Shown here: piece by piece, positions 1 to 7,389 of the stretch
How the letters are laid out: each line of letters opens with the position of its first letter
Numbering within the stretch: the first letter of the stretch is position 1
Assembly: GCA_003427395.1 (NCBI GenBank)
Contig: BFEA01000036.1
Coordinates: forward strand, 3,590,011-3,614,013
From: Chara braunii
Taxonomy: Eukaryota; Streptophyta; Charophyceae; Charales; Characeae
Direction: 5' to 3'
Length of the DNA: 24,003 bases
The notes under the pieces: model-generated
The model's database searches: none
What the model saw: the letters and a program-made list of their open reading frames with translations, nothing else
What the model was told of the DNA's origin: nothing
Program-made: the position numbers and the translations under genes

Positions 1-23
1 AAATCAAACCCTGACTGCGCCGT

Positions 24-181
24 AGTTTTCTCTTTTTGTTTTTTTGTTTTTTTGTTTTTTGTTTGAGTAGCAATGCCTTTAGACCATTTCTCGATTTATG
101 CGTGTCATCCTTGAAAGCGCAGGGGCCATGCTAATCTTCATTCTCTGTATCGTTCCAATTTTAACGGATGTCCCGAAGGAC
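24..181 (-). pseudogene. U6 snRNA retrocopy with A-rich tail
   Basis: Read on the minus strand, 181 to 82 matches U6 end to end. It has the 5' stem-loop GTCC-TTCG-GGAC, the CATCCGTTAAAATTGG segment, GATACAGAGA, the AGATTAGCATGGCCCCTGCGC core, AAGGATGACACGCA and a 3' end close to AAATCGAGAAATGGTC. It carries two 3-nt insertions, ATG after GATACAGAGA and TTT after CCTGCGC, which break the catalytic-core spacing. Downstream on the minus strand is an A-rich tail of CAAAAAAA units (plus-strand T runs at 38-60). No TATA box or upstream element is visible on the 5' side and no T-run terminator follows the 3' end. I infer an inactive, LINE-mobilised retrocopy. The 5' and 3' ends follow the plant/green-alga type of U6. 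Confidence 0.85.
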
Positions 182-300
182 GGCAATGACTTTAGGATTA
201 CACACAGTCGCCCTGCTTTTTTTTTGACTTTGCTCTCGTGACATATGATTCCTTATTGAAATAACGGAGGACGCGGCATGTTTTGAAACCCTGAAGGCGT

Positions 301-367
301 TGTTTGTGAGGAATTCCCGTGGCCTCCTTTCATTTGTAATCAAAGCTAATGACTCTTCCAAAAAAAC
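301..367 (+). repeat. LINE/SINE 3' tail block (copy 1)
   Basis: The segment TGTGAGGAATTCCCG followed by GGCCTCCTTT and ending ACTCTTCC plus a short A run matches the 3' tail at 8868-8938 (TGTGAAGGGATTCCCGGCC, then ACTCTTGTT and A). The A run is short (360-366), so this is probably an old copy. The upstream part of the element was not recognised. Confidence 0.5.
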
Positions 368-455
368 ACCTAAAGGCAAAAGAAACTCGCGCCGGCAAAG
401 AAACCACGCGCCAACTCGAAATGAGCGCATTTCGATCCAAAAGTATCCGTTGCGG

Positions 456-480
456 TTTTTTTTTTTTTTTTTTTTTTTTT
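456..480. repeat. T25 homopolymer
   Basis: An uninterrupted run of 25 T. By analogy with other T runs here that form the tail of minus-strand retroposons, it may be the A tail of an element starting at 481. The bases after it show two related copies of a GGTGTAA-containing sequence on the minus strand, but no family was recognised. Confidence 0.6.
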
Positions 481-824
481 GACCCCTTTTACACCACGGG
501 CGACCCCTGTAAATATGATATGACACCCCCGGTCTTACACCAGGGCCTTCGGTACTTCCGTTTCCTTTTCAAACTCGGTGCGGTTTTGTTTGCTGACGCT
601 TGTTTTTTTTGGCCCATTCTATACTCAAAGGTGACATAAATGTTACTTACCCCCTACTTAGCCCCTTTAAGGTTCTACTTTGAATTGTCGCTGCTGTGGA
701 TGATTTATGTTCTCATTGCGATGCTTCTTGTTTTATCCTTGAAGGAGGAAAATTAGGAGAAACCAACCGAGGTGAAATACTGTGCTTCAAGCCAAATTTT
801 GGAAAGTGGTTTATAGAACCCAGT

Positions 825-933
825 TCCTCGAACTTTCACAATCTACTGCTGGAAAAAAAAAAAAAAAAAAAAAAAGAAACCCAGAAAGCTTTTGATTCCC
901 CGCAAAATTAGCCGTATAGATGAGTCGGATTCC

Positions 934-999
<66 letters not shown>

Positions 1000-1052
1000 A
1001 AGAAAAAAAAAAACTGGACCCGGTTTCCAGCAGTAGATTGTTGAAGTTTGAG
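825..1052. repeat. Imperfect inverted repeat enclosing retroposon R1
   Basis: CAATCTACTGCTGGA at 838-852 is matched exactly by its reverse complement TCCAGCAGTAGATTG at 1027-1041. Similarity continues imperfectly outward into AACTTT / GAAGTTT. The arms enclose an A23 run, the R1 copy and the GA microsatellite. Either a foldback element or an insertion into a pre-existing palindrome would fit. Confidence 0.6.
883..1013 (+). repeat. Retroposon family R1, copy 1, with (GA)n
   Basis: CAGAAAGCTTTTGATTCCC, a GCAAAATTAGC block, GATGAGTCGGATTCCCAGCA, then (GA)n at 939-997, GTAAAG and an A run. The same order is found on the minus strand at 2632-2525 with about 85-90 percent identity by eye outside the microsatellite. 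The GA tract has about 29 units here against about 8 in copy 2. The terminal A run suggests a retroposon. Confidence 0.7.
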
Positions 1053-1206
1053 CAATGGTGGTTCATCGAGCTCTGCTCGTAAGCGACACTGGCTGAGGCT
1101 GCCAGCAGGATAACTCCGGGTTGAATTGTGAGGTCCGCTGCCTCGCACTATCGAATTTTGCAATACAAATACAATGCTTTCCAAAAAAAAAAAAAAAAAA
1201 AAAAAA
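1014..1206 (+). mobile_element. SINE-like element carrying the LINE tail hairpins
   Basis: It begins with the hairpin CTGGACCCGGTTTCCAG (1014-1030). A second hairpin, CTGGC-TGAGGCT-GCCAG, lies at 1089-1105 preceded by GTAAGCGACA. Next come TCCGGGTTGAATTGTGAGG and GCTGCCTCG, and the element ends in A24 (1183-1206). All three blocks recur, in part, in the LINE 3' ends near 8.1 and 8.8 kb. No reading frame is visible, so a SINE that borrowed a LINE tail is the simplest reading. No convincing tRNA-type A and B boxes were found in the head. The block order (hairpin 2 before hairpin 1) differs from the longer copies. Confidence 0.6.
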
Positions 1207-1319
1207 TCTGTGCGAGACTGCCGTAGAAAATTTAATGGGTCGTTACCGTATCTGACTAGAAATATGATAACGAGGGTGCGCTCTGTTGGGGGGAAGTTTC
1301 CATCTGCGCCGGGTATTTT

Positions 1320-1859
1320 ATGGCAGCGACTGCAATCACGAAGCTTGATGTGAAATCAAACTCGTCTTCCTGTCACTTTGTCATGCCTGCAAACAGCGGT
1401 ACAGCAACTGGCGACATGCGCCCACACAGTAGTCAAGATATCGTAACCAGATATGAGTTCTCTTCAACTGGCTATGGCGACTGGGCGCCCACACAACTCA
1501 CTGTTCGCACCCTGGATCACCCTGGATGTCCCACACGCAACACTCAGTATCATACACAACACACACACATACTATGCTACAGCTATGGCAGCGCTAGCTG
1601 CCCCTACCCTATCGCTACACTACACTTCTCTGCCCACTTCGTCTTCGGGCGCACTGCAGACCGCCTCGCACAAGCTGCTAAGGCAGCGCTTCCGCCTGGC
1701 ATCCGCAGGAATGAATCCATGAATGGACGTAGCCTCTTGATTTGTACTTCTGTGCTGCATTGGTCTGCCCTGTGTCCCTGGCCCATGGTGCACACAGTTC
1801 CCCCCGTGGTACTTGCTGGACCCGACTGTGACTTTCTAGACTCTCCCTTGACTGTATGA
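1320..1859 (+). CDS. Open frame of 179 codons, unrecognised, probably not a gene
   Basis: This is the longest ATG-initiated frame in the left half that is not built from a microsatellite. The predicted protein is rich in Thr, Ser, His, Pro and Ala, with no recognisable domain, signal peptide or membrane segment. The DNA holds internal near-repeats: a CAACTGG...GCCCACACA block around 1407-1430 recurs around 1466-1496. An overlapping frame is open for 89 codons, and no promoter or intron structure is evident. I list it because a reader may meet it in automated predictions. Confidence 0.1.
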   Translation: MAATAITKLDVKSNSSSCHFVMPANSGTATGDMRPHSSQDIVTRYEFSSTGYGDWAPTQLTVRTLDHPGCPTRNTQYHTQHTHILCYSYGSASCPYPIATLHFSAHFVFGRTADRLAQAAKAALPPGIRRNESMNGRSLLICTSVLHWSALCPWPMVHTVPPVVLAGPDCDFLDSPLTV

Positions 1860-1879
1860 CGACGACCCTGCTTTAGTCA

Positions 1880-2003
1880 CACCACTTGCCCACTTGCCTG
1901 CACCACTTGCCCACTTGCCTGCACCACTTGACCACTTGCCTGCACCACTTGACCACTTGCCTGGACCACTTGACCACTTGCCTGCACCACTTGACCACTT
2001 GCC
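1880..2003. repeat. 21-bp minisatellite, about six units
   Basis: Tandem units of CACCACTTGACCACTTGCCTG run from 1880 to 2003: five full units plus 19 bases. The first two carry CCC in place of GACC and the fifth starts GACC. Each unit contains two copies of ACCACTTG, so it is itself an older duplication. Because 21 is a multiple of 3 it stays open in frame and reads as a Thr-Cys-Leu-His-His-Leu repeat. Confidence 0.95.
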
Positions 2004-2159
2004 AACCTTCTAGAAGGACTGCAGCTAGCCTTCTAGTCTATAGGTCTACGGATCGAATCCTGGATACCTATAGACCTACGACAGACCTACCTACCACTGG
2101 CGGTTCTACAGGTCGCAGGTTCAACTCTTCGAGTTGACGCAGGTATTGTACACAGGTAA

Positions 2160-2215
2160 GTTGGGGAACTAGGGATCGAGCCCTGGGATCTACCTCAGCT
2201 ACCACGAATTGGTGA
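2160..2215 (-). repeat. tRNA-like remnant (possible SINE head)
   Basis: On the minus strand TGGTAGCTGAGGTAG resembles a pol III A box and GGCTCGATCCC resembles a B box. They are far too close together for an intact tRNA, so this is at best a deleted tRNA-derived SINE. Similar T-loop-like motifs lie at about 2052 and 2110. Confidence 0.25.
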
Positions 2216-2436
2216 ATACCGTTTCAGATGAGCGGATCCAATGGATCTGACTGTCTTATTTCTTCTCTATTTCCCTCTTTCATTTCTCTTTCTCTTTCTC
2301 TACCTCTCTCTCTCTCTCCCTCTTTTTTTGTTTTTTGTTTTTTTGTTTTTTTTTTGTTCGCAAATAAGGCCTTGAGATATCATTATTGAACTTATCAGCC
2401 CCATGTAATTCAGAATGATTTTATTCTGGTCATTAG

Positions 2437-2514
2437 GTTCCATCTGGATTCGAACTCAGCTCCGCATTTCAACAGTTCATGGGTTTAGCAACCCAGCTAG
2501 GACCGCGGCTTTTT
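2437..2514 (-). repeat. tRNA-like remnant
   Basis: The minus strand reads TCCTAGCTGGGTTGCTAAACC and, further on, GAGTTCGAATCC, giving the order and approximate spacing of D and T arms. The T stem does not pair well (only two of five positions), so it is not a functional tRNA gene. A decayed tRNA-derived SINE is possible. Confidence 0.3.
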
Positions 2515-2524
2515 CATTCCCCTC

Positions 2525-2632
2525 CTTTTTTTTTTTTTTTTTTTTTTACTTTACTCTCTCTCTCTCTTTTGCTGGGAATCCGATTCATCTAAACCGCTAA
2601 TTTTTGCCGGGAATCAAAAGCTTTCTGTTTTT
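2525..2632 (-). repeat. Retroposon family R1, copy 2
   Basis: Minus-strand copy of the element at 883-1013: CAGAAAGCTTTTGATTCCC, a GCAAAAATTAGC block, GATGAATCGGATTCCCAGCA, a short GA tract, GTAAAGTAAA and a long A tail (plus-strand T run at about 2525-2546). The intact tail on the expected side supports retroposition. Confidence 0.7.
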
Positions 2633-2639
2633 TTTTTGT

Positions 2640-3104
2640 TTTTTTTTTTCTACATATTTTATTTATGCTGCAAGAAAGTCGAAGCTTGGCTTGATTGCAG
2701 ACAAAAAAAACTATAATAAACAAGTTTGCGGGCAGCTATGGACGCCAGTGGCCAGATTCGGATCGCAGACCTGAGTCCCTCATTTTCGGTTTCCACCGTA
2801 TCTCCATGCAGGGCCGCAAATTTTCAAGCCCGACGTGGAATCCCTGTTAAGCGGGATCTCGACGCTGCATTTTTCTTTGATTTTTCTTTTTAATTCCGGT
2901 GTTTACTAACTTCACTTCTTCCTTGAGCAACATTAGCAATAGCCAATGACCTCCTCTGTGGACGCCACGTCGCAATCACCAAGGATGGGCCCGGGTTGAT
3001 GACAGCAACTGGGTGGAGCCGCCAGCGGTTCTTGTGCTCGAGTCGACAAGTCGGACCAATAGACTTCTGGAGAAAGGCCGATACAAACCTGCTTACATTA
3101 CAGG
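2640..3104. other. Unannotated spacer
   Basis: Unique-looking sequence with a few short T and A runs. I see no gene, RNA or repeat here beyond the inverted pair TCCCTGTTAAGCGGGA at about 2840. Confidence 0.5.
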
Positions 3105-3224
3105 ACGAACACATACATTATACAAAGGCGACCACATTCATCATACGGACGACATAGGAGACCACATACATTATACGAGACGACATAGTCGACCACATGC
3201 ATTATACGAGATCACATACATTCA
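3105..3224. repeat. Degenerate minisatellite, ACATTATACGAGA units
   Basis: Four to five related units of the form GACCACATACATTATACGAG, spaced about 22-33 bp apart, with substitutions such as TTCATCATACGGA. The irregular spacing indicates an old, diverged tandem array. Confidence 0.7.
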
Positions 3225-3249
3225 AGTTGGGTACGGCAAACACCTGAAA

Positions 3250-3250
<1 letters not shown>

Positions 3251-3281
<31 letters not shown>

Positions 3282-3428
3282 AGAAGAAGAAGCAGAAGAA
3301 GCAGAAGAAGCAGAAGAAGCAGAAGAAGCAGTAAAAGAAGAAGAAGAAGCAGTAAAAGAAGAAGAAGAAGAAGAAGAAGAAGAAGAAGAAGAAGAAGAAG
3401 AAGAAGAAGAAGACGACGAGGAAGAAAC
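3251..3428. repeat. (CAG)9 followed by long (GAA)n with CAG interruptions
   Basis: Nine CAG units at 3251-3277 run into GAA repeats interrupted by regular GCA and GTAAAA codon-like units, ending in GACGACGAG. The plus strand is nearly pure purine after 3277. The open frames across it (poly-Glu, poly-Ser, poly-Leu and poly-Phe) come from the trinucleotide period and are not evidence of genes. Confidence 0.95.
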
Positions 3429-3599
3429 AGCAATCACCAGGGTGCTTCGCGAGACGTATTTGGGGTAATTGATACCTAGCCACGTATCCAAACCTCAAAA
3501 CACAACACGATAATCGAAGGAAACAATCGTCGTTATTTTCTGACGATTTTCAAATGGACGGATTAGTCAATCACAGTCCGCCTCAGAACGCCGAGAATT

Positions 3600-3705
3600 A
3601 AAGAAGAAGCGGAATTAAAGAAGAAGACTTGAAGAAGAAGAAGAAGAAGAAGAAGAAGAAGAAGAAGAAGGAAGAGGACAAGGAAGGAGGAGAAGGAGAA
3701 GACAA
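3600..3705. repeat. (GAA)n tract
   Basis: Imperfect then perfect GAA repeats, with a pure core of about 3628-3672. AATTAAAGAAGAAG is duplicated at the left edge. Confidence 0.9.
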
Positions 3706-4063
3706 AGAAGAGAGATCAGTGAAAAGCAGTGGGCTCCTTGCTTCCAAACACATTCCACAGTGATTGAACCTCGAGGACAAATTGCAGACATACCCTTTCG
3801 GACAAGTACCGTAGCATAACCGTGTGTTTTTTCTAAGGAACAACCGTGTGTTCTCCAGCGGTTGCCCTTCCTGATCTTCCTCCCTTCTTCGTCAGCGTGC
3901 TAGGAGCCTAGGACCCTTGCAGTGCCTATCAGCCGTTGAACCAGAATCCCAGATCACTACTACCTGGCACGACCAAGCGAAGAAAAAGGACAGACAGTCT
4001 TCCTACCCAGGCAATCACAGACGTCTAACGAAGAAGAACGAGAAACGAAAGACGAAGAAGTCT
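3706..4063. other. Spacer between GAA tracts
   Basis: Contains a direct repeat AACCGTGTGTT at about 3819 and 3842. A minus-strand frame (about 3720-3843) is cysteine-rich but short and runs into the GAA tract. No gene supported. Confidence 0.4.
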
Positions 4064-4345
4064 AAAGAAGAAGAAGAAGAAGAAGAAGAAGAAGAAGAAG
4101 AAGAAGGGAGTAGTGAGGCCAACAGCCACGCGTCCACGCTTACGAAATTGACAAACAAGCACCTGCGTGGACTCGACCGTAGCTGAAAAACAAACAGAAG
4201 AAGAAGAAGAAGAAAAGGAAGAAGAAGAAGAAAAGGTAGAAGAAGAAGAGGCAGAAGAAGAAGAAGAAGAGGAAGAAGAAGAAGACGACGAAGGAGAAGA
4301 AGAAGACGAGGGAGAGGAAGGAAGGGGAGGAGGAAGAAGACGACA
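4064..4345. repeat. Two purine-rich (GAA)n tracts
   Basis: A pure GAA tract at about 4064-4108 is followed, after a 90-bp spacer, by an imperfect GAA/GAG tract at 4196-4345. The second tract is the left arm of an opposing purine/pyrimidine pair with 4383-4465. Confidence 0.9.
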
Positions 4346-4382
4346 AAGAAGAATGAATGGATACTGGATAGGCTTTCTTTAA

Positions 4383-4456
4383 TTCTTCTTCTTCCTCTCT
4401 TCGTCTTCTTCTTCTTCTTTTTCTTTTTCTTCTTCTTCTACTTCTTCTTCTTCTTC

Positions 4457-4482
<26 letters not shown>
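4383..4482. repeat. (TTC)n tract with T run, inverted to the preceding GAA tract
   Basis: TTC-rich pyrimidine tract ending in a T19 run at about 4464-4482. It is complementary in type to 4196-4345 and only about 40 bp away, so the two could fold back on each other or form triplex structures. Confidence 0.85.
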
Positions 4483-4487
<5 letters not shown>

Positions 4488-4648
4488 TTAGAAAACACGT
4501 TCAGCTCATATTAATGTTTTCTTTAATTCCTCCTCCTGACAAATTGCGAACAAAAACATGGCTTCATTGGAAAAGGCGGGCTGCCCCAGTGAAGTAAAGT
4601 GACTGGCCTTTGGGATGGCCCAACAGACAGACAACTGGGCGCGACCGT

Positions 4649-4685
4649 GCCAGCGGGCGGGCGCTGGCAATTTTTTTTCTTTTTT
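4649..4685 (+). terminator. GC hairpin followed by T tract
   Basis: GCCAGCG (4649-4655) and CGCTGGC (4662-4668) pair perfectly around a 6-nt loop, and TTTTTTTTCTTTTTTC follows. T runs of this length stop RNA polymerase III, but no pol III gene is visible upstream, so the role is unknown and the arrangement may be accidental. Confidence 0.3.
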
Positions 4686-4724
4686 CTTTAAAAGAATAAA
4701 GGCTAATTCTTTAAGCCCAACCAA

Positions 4725-5148
4725 TTGAATTACCTGTCAAATCTGGACAGGACGGCCTTTCAGGCCTTTTTTATTGTCATTATAGTATTACGGGGAATAC
4801 CCGTAGCAGCCACATCCGTGCTCACGCCTCCAAGGAGGCAACATGCGGGAGCTGCACCCACCAGCAGGTGCCATACCTGCTACAGTTGGTGGGCGATACC
4901 GGCCAGGGGTCAGCCTGATGGTAGCATCAGGACCGAGCTTAGCTTCTTCGATGGGCCAGTCACTGTGCCTCCCCTCAGGTGGTGGTCCCCTCCCCCTATG
5001 AACATCGGCAGTCTCTGCTCAATGACACTCCGAGTCGGGGGGACCAACGGCATATCTCTAGGTGGCGGGCGCCAAGCTGGCAAAAGTGCGGTTCGACGAC
5101 CTCTCAAAAGAAATCGGGTCATATGTTGAAAAAAAAAAAAAAAAAAAA
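4725..5148 (+). mobile_element. A-tailed retroposon-like segment, unclassified
   Basis: A GC-richer block with few simple repeats ends at ATATGTTG followed by A20 (5129-5148), the layout of a non-LTR 3' end. One frame stays open for 134 codons (4725-5129), but it begins at TTG and shows no recognisable domain. It includes the short inverted pair ACGGG-GAAT-ACCCGT at about 4790. It could be a LINE 3' region or a processed transcript. Confidence 0.35.
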
Positions 5149-5190
5149 CCCAATGAAAAAAGAAGCTGACAAAGAGGGAGATCTCAGAAC

Positions 5191-5337
5191 AAGTGGGACT
5201 GGGCCAAGGGCAACGACCCGGACCGCCCTTTCCATGGCCCGAGTCCCACTTCCTGGAACAATGGGACAAGTGGGACAAGTGGGACTGGGGCCTTGGAAAG
5301 GGCGGCCAGCTTCCTTGCCATGGGCCCAGTCCCACTT
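5191..5337. repeat. Nested inverted repeats built on AAGTGGGACTGGGCC
   Basis: AAGTGGGACTGGGCC (5191-5205) is the exact reverse complement of 5323-5337. Inside it, 5220-5251 pairs with 5276-5306 (CCGCCCTTTCCA...AGTCCCACTT against AAGTGGGACT...GGAAAGGGCGG) with about three mismatches. GGGACAAGTGGGAC direct repeats occupy the loop. Confidence 0.8.
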
Positions 5338-5510
5338 TGTCCCAAAAATTCCAAACGGTTTCAAAGGGTTTTAAGGTCGAACTTTCGAGTAAACGTGTTG
5401 TCAAGAATCTCAACCGTAACCGAGTTTAACTTGACGAGCGATTAGAAATAATTAAAAAAAATAAAAATAAAAATAATATGAATTTCAGTATCATCAGCAG
5501 TTAGGTGACT

Positions 5511-5542
5511 CTGCAGATCTGCAGACTGTAGCGCTTAGCGCT
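5511..5542. repeat. Short palindromes CTGCAGATCTGCAG and AGCGCT pair
   Basis: CTGCAGATCTGCAG (5511-5524) is a perfect 14-bp palindrome. AGCGCT occurs twice at 5530-5542 with one base between. Function unknown. Confidence 0.7.
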
Positions 5543-5643
5543 GAAAGCCTCCTGACGATTCTAACGAAGGAACTCCACCGAAACAGTCTGTCAGAGTGCC
5601 CCTACCTTTTCTTATCGTTTTCTCCTCTTTTGCCTACTGTTCC

Positions 5644-5644
<1 letters not shown>

Positions 5645-5687
<43 letters not shown>

Positions 5688-5732
5688 CACACTCAGACTG
5701 TGTGTGTGTCACAGTGTGTGTGCGTGTGTGTG
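5645..5732. repeat. (CT)20 and interrupted (GT)n microsatellites
   Basis: A pure CT tract at 5645-5684 followed by a GT-rich tract at about 5700-5732. Confidence 0.95.
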
Positions 5733-6026
5733 GGGATATATGTATGTACATACCGCGTGTGATTGCGGTTTGTTCACCTCAGTTAACCAGCATGGCGCCG
5801 AGCAACAGAAACGCGTCGTTGGGTACAATCCCGGTTTGTGTGAGCCGAGCCCTTCCACATCTGGGAACTTTGGGGCTATCGATGTCGACTGTAATGTCTC
5901 CCATCTCTCTCCCTCCTCGGTCCACTTTATTCTCAATGTGATCGCTCGACTCGTGGGTTCAAAAAGATTTCAAATTCGTTTTCTGATTGTATTAGGGGAG
6001 AAGGATCGGCTCGAAGTCTTGAGATA

Positions 6027-6028
<2 letters not shown>

Positions 6029-6059
<31 letters not shown>
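6029..6059. repeat. T31 homopolymer
   Basis: An uninterrupted run of 31 T directly before the U6-like fragment. It may be the A tail of a minus-strand element to its right, but the U6 fragment there lies on the plus strand. Confidence 0.8.
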
Positions 6060-6060
<1 letters not shown>

Positions 6061-6061
<1 letters not shown>

Positions 6062-6125
6062 ATTAAAATCGGAACGATACAGCGAAGGGTCACTCGCAAA
6101 TTGCCCCGGCTCTTTCAAGGATGAA
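6061..6125 (+). pseudogene. Degraded U6-like fragment
   Basis: ATTAAAATCGGAACGATACAG, then GCGAAGGGT, GCCCC and CTTTCAAGGATGA follow the order of U6 (TTAAAATTGGAACGATACAG, GAGAAGATTAGC, GCCCC, CAAGGATGA) with many changes. Both the 5' stem and the 3' end are missing. CGGCTCTTTCA is duplicated at 6107 and 6127. Confidence 0.55.
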
Positions 6126-6265
6126 GCGGCTCTTTCATGGTTTATTGCCTATTCTCGCCGAGCGTGTGTAGAAGCAATTGGCGGGATTATTCGCCATTGA
6201 TTGTCCTTCTTCTTCTTCTTCGTCTTCTTTCAGCTTTTTTTGCCGTTTTCTTTTAGAGTCAGTTT

Positions 6266-6315
6266 GCAATGGAGGAGGGGGAGGGGGAGGGGGACGGGGA
6301 GGGGGGTGGGGGAGG

Positions 6316-6385
<70 letters not shown>

Positions 6386-6405
6386 GGGGGGGGGGCTTGG
6401 GGGAC
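6266..6405. repeat. G-rich tract with an uninterrupted run of 66 G
   Basis: Interrupted G blocks (GGGGGA units) rise into a pure G run at 6319-6384 and then become interrupted again. Such a tract would favour quadruplex formation on the plus strand. Its exact length should not be trusted from short reads. Confidence 0.9.
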
Positions 6406-6453
6406 GGCAGCAGGGGATCGAAGAAGCGAAGGGATGGACCAAGGAAGGAAGCA

Positions 6454-6454
<1 letters not shown>

Positions 6455-6496
<42 letters not shown>
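6455..6496. repeat. (AGAC)n microsatellite
   Basis: About ten tandem AGAC units just right of the G tract. Confidence 0.95.
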
Positions 6497-6604
6497 AGAG
6501 ATCCCGACGTAACAGAAATGCAACGTAACGCACACCATCTGCTAATCATGGAAGGTGGGGGGCGGGGGAGAAAACGAAAAGAAAAAAAAAGAAAAAAGAA
6601 AAAA

Positions 6605-6606
<2 letters not shown>

Positions 6607-6664
<58 letters not shown>
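6607..6664. repeat. (GA)n microsatellite
   Basis: About 29 GA units preceded by an A-rich AAAAAGAAAAAAG stretch. Confidence 0.95.
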
Positions 6665-6668
<4 letters not shown>

Positions 6669-6758
6669 AAGAATGCTAAAAGACAAAAGAAAGGGGATGA
6701 AGTTAAGGTGAGGGCAGTCATCGAGGCACAGAGAGGGCGTAGTTGGTTCACCCGCCGT

Positions 6759-6820
6759 CCGCCGCCATTTTGAATGGATCTGGACATAATTTTGAGCAGA
6801 TCCATTCAAAATCTCGGCGG
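6759..6820. repeat. 24-bp hairpin, 2 mismatches, 14-nt loop
   Basis: ATTTTGAATGGATCTG (6767-6782) pairs exactly with CAGATCCATTCAAAAT (6797-6812). Pairing resumes with CCGCCG (6759-6764) and CGGCGG (6815-6820). The two arms give nearly the same peptide in opposite frames, which is why both strands appear open. Confidence 0.85.
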
Positions 6821-6993
6821 ATGGAGAGTGGTGCAACTCGACACTACCAGCGCCGCAGGAAGGCCCTGGCCAAACCACTGCCGAAACGAGAAAAGAATGA
6901 ATGCATCGTCCCCAGAAAGAGGTAAGATGCATCCCCTGCTATTTATAGTATTCGAGGCATCTTGCCACTCTCTGCGTGAAGATGAACTAGTAC

Positions 6994-7016
6994 TTTTTTT
7001 TTTTTTTTTTTTTTTT
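6994..7016. repeat. T23 homopolymer after AACTAGTAC
   Basis: The run follows GAACTAGTAC. The same AACTAGTACTTTTT junction recurs at about 7309, before another T-rich stretch, so the two places may hold related minus-strand elements. Confidence 0.6.
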
Positions 7017-7389
7017 AAAATTGCAATTGGCAAAAAATATATTTTCCCCCAAGAAAACCCGCCGCCACCAACGAAATATTTCCGCTCACATCGCCCGGTG
7101 AAAAATGTCCATTACGATCCTTGCGACGCAACCGCTCAAAGAGAGGACCTGTCCAACAACGCAACTCCTCTTAGTACCTGCAAAATATGCTTGAAAATAA
7201 CTGATTACCCAAATCCCCCGCCGCCAACGAGACCTCTACTGTAGGCTCACATACAATTGACCTTCCACACTCGCGCAAGGAAAAGACTTCGTCATCATCG
7301 AAGTCCGGAACTAGTACTTTTTTCGTTTCTACAATGGTGTGGCGAGGCCCGATTTTTTTTTCTTTTCATTCTTATTATTATAATTCTTT

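Noticed and set aside
82-181. Functional U6 gene
   Set aside because: Two 3-nt insertions disturb the core, there is no upstream TATA-like or promoter element and no T-run terminator, and an A-rich tail follows.
1320-1859. A 179-codon ATG frame as a confident gene
   Set aside because: No domain, no intron or promoter evidence, internal DNA repeats and low-complexity His/Thr stretches. Retained only as a low-confidence entry.
2437-2514. Intact tRNA gene
   Set aside because: T-loop-like GTTCGAATCC is present, but only two of five T-stem pairs form and no acceptor stem is found. Kept only as a weak tRNA-like remnant.
3202-3498. Open frames encoding poly-Glu, poly-Ser, poly-Leu, poly-Phe or poly-Ala
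   Set aside because: They follow from CAG/GAA trinucleotide repeats, which stay open in several frames on both strands. No unique protein sequence of useful length is attached.
4649-4685. Bacterial-type intrinsic terminator implying bacterial DNA
   Set aside because: A GC hairpin plus T tract occurs by chance in a window so rich in hairpins and T runs. No bacterial gene or ribosome binding site is nearby.
5480-5500. Second hammerhead at the minus-strand CTGATGA near 5489
   Set aside because: CTGATGA is followed within four bases by GAAA-like sequence, leaving no room for stem II, and no stem III pairs.
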